Shown: positions 55,707-64,000 of the stretch, piece by piece
Layout: the number at the start of each line of letters is the position of its first letter
Numbering within the stretch: the first letter of the stretch is position 1
DNA from: Cheilinus undulatus
Lineage: Eukaryota; Chordata; Actinopteri; Labriformes; Labridae
Direction: 5' to 3'
Length of the DNA stretch: 64,000 nucleotides
NCBI RefSeq assembly: GCF_018320785.1
Contig: NC_054886.1
Location: 33,401,732 to 33,465,731 of the forward strand
Program-made: the position numbers and the translations under genes
The notes under the pieces: model-generated
What the model saw: the letters and a program-made list of their open reading frames with translations, nothing else
Told to the model about the DNA's origin: nothing
Database searches by the model: none

Positions 55707-58700
55707 CTATTTTTGATACAACCTGGCAACCTGAACCTCTATGGGTCCATGAAGTCTCTCCATGTTCTGCACCTGACTCTTTATATCTTTCTTTTTCTCA
55801 TCCAGCCTCCACTCTTCCTGCAGTAACTTTTCTTTTTTTCTTAATAATTCATCTTTTTCTTTAAATGTCGTCTCCTTCTTGATTTCAGTTTCCAGTGCCT
55901 GGAGTTTCAGTTTGTTCTCTTCCCTCTTCCTCTCCATCTCCTCCAGCTGCTCTTTGAGTTGATCTCTCTGGTTCTCCAGCTCAGCGTTCACCTCCATCAG
56001 TGTATTCACCAGAGATTCATGGCCTTGGAAGTCACTTTGAAGCTGTGGCATTTTCTTCTCTAAATCCATATTCCTTTCTGTAGTGGAGAAATAAATCAAA
56101 GACAAAAATGCAGATGGAAAAGATCATATTCAATGCTCTAACTGAAAGAGGCTGTGACAGAAAACACCTACAGAGTTGATAAAAGCTACCTAAATTTGAG
56201 ATATTCAGAATTTTGATTTCCTCTTTCCCAGTACCCCTTTACTAGATCAGTGGAAGTGGGAGAACTGTAACTCACTTGTCAATTTCTTCCCAACAATCAC
56301 AGTTACAGCAAAACTAAAGACCAGTCCAACCAGAAGCCCAACTGAGATCATGTTGTGAAAGGCTGCGGGAAGGATGGAAACCAAAACATCTGAAAAACAA
56401 ACAAATAATCAAATTATTAACAAACATGGAATCCTGATGTTTGGTGACTATGTTTAAAATCAGGCATCTTTGTAATTAAAGTTAAAGGATTTAAAATGTA
56501 GAAATCTCCCTTTTCTAATTTGACTTACCTCTTAAGGGTTGTATAAGCAGAATAAAGAAGTCCTGGTCAAAGATCACTTCTGTAAAGGAAAGACCAAGGC
56601 TCTGTGCATCCTCCTGTTGAAACTTCCGGTCTTCTATCAGTGGAGTGGGAACTTCTTCCGTCCTCTCTGACTGTTGTTCAAAGTTCTGATTTGTGTTGTC
56701 ATTCTTTGTTTTCTCATCATTTTGAAAATTGCCTGAAACACATCAGGATACAAAAATAACACAAAATGAAAAATACAAAACAAAAAACATGTACTCATCT
56801 TAAACATACAACGAAGACAATCTTCCATGATGTGAGCCAGTTAAATGATATAACAAACAGCATACTTACATTCACTCTGGTCTTTCTCCTGGTCCAGCCT
56901 TCTGAAATTCTGTTAAATGAAACAACAAGCCTTTAATTTATACTACTGAACACATTTCAACCATATTTTTGTCCAGTTTGGAAGGATGAAAGAAACTCTG
57001 CCTTCAAAATGAACTCATTCAGTTGTAAAATGGTGTTGTGAAGCTGTCTACAGAAAAAGTCTGGTCTACAAGAGGTAATTGGAGAACACTGTTGCCAAAT
57101 AACAACGACATGAACTACAGATACAACTTTATCATCTCTGAGCTTCATGCAATCCCAGTTCAAAAAAAGTTGGCACACTATGTAAAATGTAAATAAAACC
57201 AGAATGCAATGATTGTCAAATCTTACAGACCCATATTTTATTCATAATGGAATATAAACAACACATCAGGTTTTGAATCTGAGACATTTTACCATTACAT
57301 GATAATACTTGCTCAGATTGAATTTGATGGCAGCAACACATCTAGTCAACACAAATAGGGACAGGAGAACAAAAGACTAGAGAAGTATAAAAAGATTCAG
57401 AGAATCTGGAGAAATCTCTGTGAGCAAAGAACAAGGCTGAAGGTCAGTATTGAATGCTGGTGATCTCCAGGCCTTCAAGCGTCACTGCATTAAAAACAGG
57501 CATGATTCCATACTGAAATCAATGCATGGGCTCAGGAACACTTTCAGAAATTATTGTCTGTCAACACAGTTGGCCGTGCTGTCCACAAATGACAGTTAAA
57601 GCTGGATCATGGAGAGAAGAAGCCAGATGTGAACAAGATCCAGAAACACCGCTGTCTTCTCTGGACCAAAGCTCATTTAACATGGACTAAGGAAACATGG
57701 AAAACTGTTCTGTGGTCAGATGACACAACAGACGCTGTGTCCTGCGGACTAAAGAGGAGGGGGAGCATCCAGCTTGTTCTCCTGGCTCAGGTCTAAAGCC
57801 TGCATCTCTGATGGTATGGGGTTGAATTAGTGCCTATGGCATGGGCAGCTCTAACATCTGGAAAGGAACTATCAATGCTGGAAAGTACAGAGAGGTTTAA
57901 GGGCAACATATGCTCGTATCAAGACAATGTCTCTGTCGGGAAGGCCTTGACTATTTCAGCAAGACAATGCTAAACCACATACCACATCCATCACAACTAA
58001 CCTTGCAAAGCAGATGGATTCGCCCGTTTCCTCGTTTTTCACTGGCGAATCCATCTTGTTAAGCTCCCATCTGAACCGTTTGGGCCCGGTTAGCCAGTGA
58101 CAGGACCAATCAGCGACGAGGGGCAGTACTTTCAGGCGCGGCAGTGTCATGACGTAAACAAGCAGCAGCAAGAGCTGGTGCAGTTATGGAGGAAGAGATT
58201 AGCATGGATGCTGCCAAAGCACCAGTTTTATCAGAACTTGATGACATGTCTTCATGAAAAGAAGAACAAAGAACAGCAGTGAGTTGTTTTCTTTTCAAAA
58301 ATGACAAAAATCGAGTACTAACATGTCTATCGTCGCCATGTTTCCCGTTAATCCTTGGTAGGAGCGCAAGTGCCGCTCGATAGCCGCTACGTCACGTGTT
58401 TTGTTGCTCTGTTTGGCCCGTGGAGATGTGACAGACAGAACGTTCATCCAATCACACTCCAAGTTTTTTTCAAAGCCTCTGCCTTTTCTCAAATGTTTTG
58501 TATTGAAGCTTTACCAGATGGATGTGTGAAACACATCCATCTGGCGTGTCAGGTTACATCACAACAGCACGTGTTAGGAATAAGCATGATAGATAGTCCC
58601 TCTTCCTTTCCTTTCTTTTCTCTTTGTAAATTGTTTTGGACTGATTTTCATGTGGGAAATAAACAATGAGTTAAGCTGTGTTGGAATGTCCAACAGTCTT

Positions 58701-60245
58701 GAATGCACCATGCCAGCAGTGCACGCGAAGCTGCAACATTGTCACCTTTATCTGATGTCAGAAGACTCAGGTAGTGGGGAATGCTACCATTGAGAGAAGA
58801 AGACGCCGACTCGGACTATATACAGCAAACCAATTCCCACAGACTTGAATGAAACTTGTCATTGTGTTTTAGTTATATCCCAACCAACCTAAAACTGAAC
58901 TTAACAGAAGCTTTGGCTCACCGAACCATGCAACGCGTCAACAGCGAACTAGGCTGGAGGCCCTGACGACAGCGGCGTGCAGATGAGCTTACCCAGCTTG
59001 TGTTTCCAACACTGAAAACCAGTCCTGTTTTCTTTCCTTTCTTTAATACACTAGATGTTAGGGCTTTAGTTTCTGACGTTGTTTATTTATGGGGGTTTGG
59101 CCCATAACACATGGCTTCACAGGAGAAGCCTCCAGGTCCTGAACTGGCCTGCCTGCAGTCAAGACCTTTCACCGATAAAAAACATTTGGGGCATCAAAAA
59201 AGAAAAATCTGAGAAAGAGACCCAGGACTGTTGATCAGTTAGAATCCCACATCAGCCAAGAATGAGACAACATTCCTCTTCCAAAACTCCATCAGCTGGT
59301 CTCCTCACTTCCCAGACCTTCACAGACTAATGTTAAAAGAAGAGGGGGTGATACAGAATAGTAAAGATGGCACTGTCCCTACTTTTATGAGATGAGTTAT
59401 TTATATTCTATCATGAATATAATATGGGTTCTTGAGATTTGTAAATCAGTGAATTCTGATTTTATTTACATTTTACACAGTGCCCTAACTTTTTTAGAAT
59501 GAGGGTGGTATGGTGGCGTCTCCTTTAAAAGCCATGCAGAGTGACTACTGACTTGATGACAGGGGTTATGATCTTTATTACTTCTTTAGAAAGCTTATTT
59601 AGGTCCCATGAGTGGCTAAAACTGAAATCCATGAGCTCCAACATTCCTGAAAACTAATCTAACACCACAACTCCTGATCTCAAAACTTCCAGAATAATAT
59701 CAGCTCAAGATTTAGTGATTACCATAAGAGTGAGGCTTCATATAGTTTAATCTTCTGGACATAGTAAACAAACGCCGTTTGAAGGCATACAGATGAAGAC
59801 AAACCTATTTAAACTTTCTGTCACCTTTACCTGTAGATGTTGAGGTTCAACTTTCTCAGTAGATGATTCCCATTCATTCTCTTTAAACAGCAGAGTGGAA
59901 ACTTTTTCCAATTCACTCTCCATCACCTGGGACTGTTTCTCAAACAATTGGTTTGTGTTGTTCAGGTCCATTTTCTGATCATCTAGAAAAAAGTCTAAAT
60001 AAACACAGCAGGACACAAGTAAAAGATCTTATTTCCTGGAAAATAAAGGACTCCCATGAATGGTATGATTGAAGACTGTCTTAAATTATATTTTCATAGA
60101 TAGGTGAAATACCAATCACATTAATGAAAGGCTGTCTTGTTACTAGTCAATGAAAACATCGAATTGACATAAATCATTAAGACTTACATTTCAAAGTGGG
60201 CAGAATAAAGACAGTAGCAACAGCAGCATAAAAGCGATTCCACAT
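55707..60245 (-). CDS. Ig-less single-pass protein with cytoplasmic coiled coil, copy B (307 aa)
   Basis: Exons: 60245-60188, 59994-59831, 56909-56870, 56732-56529, 56362-56276, 56077-55707. All junctions are GT-AG and in phase; total 924 bases. Signal peptide MWNRFYAAVATVFILPTL; ectodomain with [20 protein letters not shown] (exon 2), FRRLDQEKDQ (exon 3) and NDNTNQNFEQQ (exon 4); TM SVGLLVGLVFSFAVTVIV then GKK; coiled coil [38 protein letters not shown], ending ARLYQK. Compared with copy A it has a leader longer by 2 codons, exon 3 shorter by 1 and the last exon shorter by 1, so total length is the same. The coiled coil and TM are more alike between the copies than the leader and exons 3-4. 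No Ig fold and no known family name. The preserved frame in both copies argues for function. Confidence 0.78.
57998..58556. mobile_element. 559-bp non-autonomous element with 9-bp target duplication
   Basis: The ends TAACCTTGCAAAGCAGATGGAT and the complement of TAACCTGACACGCCAGATGGAT are imperfect inverted repeats, flanked on both sides by CATCACAAC (57989-57997 and 58557-58565). The uninterrupted host sequence, with a single CACAACAGCATGG, is seen at about 4700. The right end carries a hairpin: 14-base arms CCAGATGGATGTGT around a GAA loop (58514-58544). It is more GC-rich than its surroundings. It has no transposase. The 9-base duplication suggests a Mutator-like mover, but hAT-like cannot be excluded. 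Confidence 0.7.
58572..59109. mobile_element. Second insertion in the decayed element
   Basis: About 540 bases absent from copy A and from the fragment at 4555-4925. Ends TGTTAGG and CCCATAACA are weakly inverted, and the flanks CACG and CATG could be a 4-base target duplication with one change. Sequence such as AACGCGTCAACAGCGAACTAG is unlike the neighbourhood. No reading frame of note. Confidence 0.45.
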
Positions 60246-60946
60246 GTTTTGGATAGTGCATACAAAGCTGAAAAAGAAAAGTCAGCTGTAATAATAATGA
60301 ATTAGATTTCAACATAATCAGTTTGCCTTCTCTATGTAGTTTTCAAATACTGTATCTTTACAGTACTTCCAATAGAAATTCAATTTGTTTAAGAACGTTT
60401 TGAGTAGTACAATTTTTTTTCATGGGTATAGATTTTAAAACTAAAAAGAAGTAGCATGGTCTTTGGTAGTCCATTATATGATACCGCACAAATATCTTTA
60501 AAGCCAAGAGTGACAGTGAACCTTAGGCAAGTGTCTAAGTTTAGCAGAGCTGGTCTGTCTGTGCACTACTGCTATAAGGGAAAAGCCAATAAGAAAAAAA
60601 TCAGCTTCATTTTATGAAAAGTGTGTGCACATTTGTAAAAACACAATGAAAGATCGCTTGAAGCACTGCAGCAGAAACACTATGGGCCGGCTTCAAAGCC
60701 ACAAGTTTTAGCATAGAGTGGCAAAAATACAATGACCCTCAACAGTTAGAGCTTGGCTGTTTTGTTGCAGTGTAAGAGCCGTGTCTACACACAACAGAGA
60801 TATGTATCACCTCCTTTTAATACAAGAATATGTAAAAGAAGGTGTTAAAACATTAATGTCGAGTCCTCAGGTAGGATCACCCTATCTCAAACACAGCATT
60901 TAAAACTATAATATAAAAGTTTAATAAAAATTCTTGATCGTCTTAC

Positions 60947-60995
60947 CGTGAAATAGAGCTTCAGATATTTGGTTCACTTTAGACTTTGGACTATG
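60947..60995 (-). promoter_or_regulatory. Putative leader exon of the copy B Ig-less gene
   Basis: On the - strand ...AGCTCTATTTCACG|GTAAGA gives a donor. The ATG exon has acceptor TTTTTCAG ending at 60268. It is conserved with the copy A leader (19989), as are the sequences further upstream (TGGCC-ATGTGGT-ATAAAA). Confidence 0.5.
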
Positions 60996-61615
60996 ATCCA
61001 CTTTATGATTTTATAACCACATAGGCCATAAACAGTGACCGTTTTTATATGGTCTTTTATTACAGAAACGTTGGATTTCAAATGTTGGGTCACCAAACTG
61101 CAACATGAGTATTATTTACAGTGTTATATTTTGGTTATTTTACATTTAGTTCATCTTCCAAATTTTGTTGAAAACTATAAAACTACACAACCTCTTGTGT
61201 CTCAGTCTAACTCTGGCATTTAAAAAAAAAAAAAAAAAGAAAAAATTGAGAGGTGTAAATACAATAAATGCAAGAAACAACACCATGGAGAAGTTCTGTG
61301 TTTAAATAAAAACAAACACAAACAGCAATGAGCAGCTAGAACTGGTGATCATTTTAACCCAGAATTTAGGTAAATAGTAGGCAAAAACCAATCAGATTAT
61401 TAACATCCGTGAGGCATATTTGGGTAAACTATCTTGCAAGTGGATAGATAGTGGGGCGTATTACACATGGATAGTGTACATACACATGGGAACACCATTT
61501 TTTGACCTGGAAATATTACATTCTTCCAGAATCTCCAATTACTGATTGGAGGATTACATGTAGAAGAATCCCAAAATAATAAAGTATTGGCATTGACCAC
61601 ACCCCATCCTCATCA

Positions 61616-61677
61616 AAGATATATATATCTATATATAGAGATATAGATATATATATATCTATATCTATATATATATA
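61616..61677. repeat. AT microsatellite, Tc1 insertion target
   Basis: TATATATCTATATATAGAG-type sequence rich in TA, directly before the left end of the Sleeping-Beauty-type element. TA-rich DNA is a natural target for Tc1 elements. Confidence 0.9.
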
Positions 61678-61679
61678 CA

Positions 61680-63282
61680 CAGTTGAAACCAGAAGTTTAC
61701 ATAAACTATATAAAAAGGCACATAAACTTTTTTTTCTCACTGTCTAACATTAAATCAGATTAAACTTTTCCTGTTTTTGGTCAATTAGGATTACCAAAAT
61801 TATTTCTATTTGCTAAATGCCAGAATAATGAGAGATCATTTTTTAGACAATTTTTTATTATATTCTTGAGAGTCAGAAGTTTACATACATTTCATTAGTA
61901 TTTGGTAGCATTGCCTTTAAACTGTATGACTTGGGTCAAACATTTTGGATATGCTTCCACAAGCTTCTCACAATAGTTTGCAGGAATTTTGGCCCATTCC
62001 TCCTGGCAGAACTGGTGTAACTGAGCCAAGTTTGTAGGCCGCCTTGCTCGCACATGCCTTTTCAGCTCTGTCCATAAATTTTCAGTGGGATTGAGATCAG
62101 GGCTTTGTGATGGCCACTCCAAAACATTGACTTTGTTATCCTTAAGCCACTTTGTAACCAGTTTGGCAGTATGCTTAGGGTCATTGTCCATTTGGAAAAC
62201 CCATTTGCGCCCAAGCTTTAACTTCCTGGCTGATGTCTTGAGATGTTGCTTCAGTATTTTCACATAATGTTCTTTCCTTATGATGCCATCTATTTTGTGA
62301 AGTGCACCAGTCCCTCCTGCAGCAAAACAACCCCACAACATGATTCTGCCACCCCCATGTTTCACAGTTGGGATGGTGTTCTCAGGCTTGCAAGCTTCCC
62401 CCTCCAAATGTAACAATGGTCATTATGGCCAAAAGGTTCAATTTTAGTTTTGTCAGACCACAGAACATGTCTCCAAAAAATAAGGTCTTTGTCCCTGTGT
62501 GCATTTGCAAACTGTAATCTGGCTTTTTTATGTTTCTTTTGGAGTAATGGCTTCTTCCTGGGAGAGTGGCCTTTCAGCCCATGTCGGTACAGGACTCGTT
62601 TGACTGTTGATAATGACACACTCTTACCAGCTTCAGCCAGCATCTTCACAAGGTCTTTTGCTTTTGTTCTTGGGTTGAGATGCACTTTTCGGACCAAAGC
62701 ACGTTCATCTCTGGGACACAGAACCCGTCTCCTTCCTGAGCGGTATGATGGCTGGACATTCCCATGGTGTTTATACTTGTGTATAATTGTTTGAACAGAT
62801 GAACGTGGCACCTTCAGGCATCTGGAAATTGCACCCAAGGATGAACCAGACTTGTGCAAGTCCACAATTCTCTTCCTGATATCTTGGCTGATTTCTTTTG
62901 ATTTTCCCATGATGTTACACAAAGAAGCAGTGTGTTTCAGGTGTGCCTTAAAATACATCCACAGGTGTGCCTCTAATTAACTCAAATGTTGTCAATAAAC
63001 CTATCAGAGGCTTCCAAAGACATGACATCATCATCTGGGCTTTCCCAAATTGTTTAAAGGCATAGTAATCTTAGTGTATGTAAACTTCTGACTTTGAAGA
63101 AAGTAATAAAAATTGTCTAAAAAAATCCTTTTCTCATTATTCTGGCATTTAGAAAATAGAAATAATTTTGGTAATCGTAATTGACCAAAAACAGGAAAAG
63201 TTTAATCTATTTAATGTTAGACGGTGAGAAAAAAGTTTATGTGCCTTTTTATATTGTGTATATAAACTTCTGGATTCAACTG
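61680..63282 (-). mobile_element. Nearly complete Sleeping-Beauty-type Tc1 transposon, about 1.6 kb
   Basis: The ends CAGTTGAAACCAGAAGTTTA and the complement of CAGTTGAATCCAGAAGTTTA are inverted, with an inner direct-repeat-type copy (GTCAGAAGTTTACATACA) about 190 bases in on each side: the IR/DR structure of the salmonid/Sleeping Beauty branch. The two arms are closely alike over about 225 bases. TA dinucleotides lie outside. One transposase gene is on the - strand. Confidence 0.92.
61895..62905 (-). pseudogene. Sleeping-Beauty-like transposase, one visible frameshift
   Basis: The start MGKSKEISQDIRKRIVDLHK is at about 62911 on the - strand. Paired helix-turn-helix DNA binding (SLGAISRCLKVPRSSVQTII), GRRRVLCPRDE hook, LSTVKRVLYRHGLKG, WRHVLWSDKTKIEPFG (first Asp), then a frame change near 62400 within YIWRGK/LHLEGEACKPEN, then HGGGRIMLWGCFAAGGTG, WVFQMDNDPKHTAK (second Asp) and [15 protein letters not shown] (Glu), ending KGNATKY. 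The length and motif order equal the family's usual ~340 residues. SDKTK replaces the usual SDETK; the catalytic Asp is kept. This is the least damaged transposase in the window. Confidence 0.88.
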
Positions 63283-63325
<43 letters not shown>

Positions 63326-63341
63326 TGAGAGAGAGAGAGAG
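63283..63341. repeat. (TA)n-(GA)n compound microsatellite
   Basis: TA units to about 63300, followed by GA units to 63341 with one GTGA interruption, immediately after the Tc1 right end. Confidence 0.95.
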
Positions 63342-64000
63342 TACCCATTAAGCACACCAAAATCTAAGTTCATGTATTTTTCATAGATATTAAGATGGTT
63401 TATAAACATGATCATTTGTTAAAATGAAGGATTAACCTCTCATTTGAAAGTATATTTATTTACCTATGCATACTTTAAAGAACAAATTAAAGAAACTATG
63501 AATAAAGTCAAAAGTCTGGCATGGGCTCAATTGGTACCGAAGTACCATTTAAGCCCATGTGTGTTCCAAATAAGCCCACCAATACATTTATTGACAGAAA
63601 TTTAAAAATGTATTACTTTTTTTAGGTAGTAAACACATATTCATTCAGTAACATGTTATACATGTTATACACAATTTATTTTTTTGAACTTAGATTTAAT
63701 GTTTGTCTTGACTAAGTAGGCCTAAAACTAATTTTCATTGGCTTCATTATTTAACACTTTATTGAACATTTTATTTAATATTGACCAAATTTGATTCAAT
63801 ATTGACAAAACAAAAAAAATGTATTTGTTTTAAAAGTATTAAATAACATTACAGTGCATCAACAATATCTTATTGAACTTGGATTTAATGTTTGGCTTGT
63901 AACAATGATGATTTTAGGACAGTTGCTGTAATTCTTTCTTTTTGTTGGCATTTTTCCTCACTGTAAACAAATTATTTTGCAAAATTAACTGACATAACAA
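63342..64000. other. AT-rich flank, no gene seen
   Basis: Contains an imperfect direct repeat (GAACTTAGATTTAATGTTTG at about 63687 and GAACTTGGATTTAATGTTTG at about 63876) and a hairpin (63520-63559). No exon or known element. Confidence 0.4.

Larger units (their letters stand above)
57148..59505 (+). mobile_element. Decayed Tc1/mariner element, copy B counterpart
   Basis: Left end AATCCCAGTTCAAAAAAAGTT, right end CCTAACTTTTTTAGAATGAG. The interior (GAATCTGGAGAAATCTCTGT, TGATGGTATGGGGTTGAATT, CATGGCTTCACAGGAGAAGC) matches the element at 16238-18625. Two younger insertions interrupt it at 57998-59109. Confidence 0.7.
53109..61600. repeat. Segmental duplication, copy B (partner at 11517-21270)
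   Basis: Same order and orientation as copy A, including the complete Ig-less coiled-coil gene and the old transposon in its second intron. Copy B lacks about 425 bases present in A after 11660 but has its own insertions at 57998-58556 and about 58572-59109. Both coding copies remain open and of equal length (307 residues). Confidence 0.85.

Overview
The window is genomic DNA of a bony fish, most likely a spiny-rayed teleost. The evidence is AT-rich sequence, GT-AG introns with phase-1 immunoglobulin exons, several fish-type Tc1/mariner elements, hAT and PIF/Harbinger relics, a tRNA-derived SINE and abundant fish dispersed repeats. There are no operons, tRNA arrays or CRISPRs. Every gene is spliced, so coordinates span first to last coding base and the exons are listed in each entry. 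All exon models come from reading splice sites and phases by eye; no alignments were run.

The locus is a cluster of immune-type membrane proteins in two groups. Fc-receptor-like genes lie on the + strand at 1439-5435 and 41537-47349. Each has a leader, two Ig domains, a transmembrane (TM) segment and a short tail. Between and beyond them, on the - strand, is a family of butyrophilin-like genes whose last exon encodes a long cytoplasmic coiled coil instead of a B30.2/SPRY domain. They form a graded series: 23928-33078 (V, C, TM, coiled coil); 8191-10893 (V, TM, coiled coil, with a frameshift in the V exon); 14792-19352 and 55707-60245 (no Ig domain, a different acidic/Gln-rich ectodomain, TM, coiled coil); 34988-35763 (only TM and coiled coil); and 40238-about 40870 (TM plus a coiled coil with an in-frame stop).

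Layout: 1-5.7 kb FcR-like gene; 8.2-11.4 kb V-coiled-coil gene; 11.5-21.3 kb segmental duplication copy A with an Ig-less gene; 23.9-33.1 kb full V-C-coiled-coil gene with TE-filled introns; 33.5-36.1 kb minimal TM-coiled-coil gene and an inverted copy of its promoter region; 36.4-40.2 kb hAT and Harbinger wreckage; 40.2-40.9 kb broken coiled-coil gene; 41.5-47.4 kb FcR-like gene containing a LINE; 47.4-53.1 kb repeats without recognisable genes; 53.1-61.6 kb segmental duplication copy B with the second Ig-less gene; 61.7-63.3 kb nearly intact Sleeping-Beauty-type Tc1.

The most interesting signal is the modular receptor family. The phase-1 TM exon and the coiled-coil exon are always kept, while the Ig exons are lost or replaced. 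This suggests that the intracellular coiled coil (oligomerisation or partner docking) is the conserved business end. That functional reading is inference.
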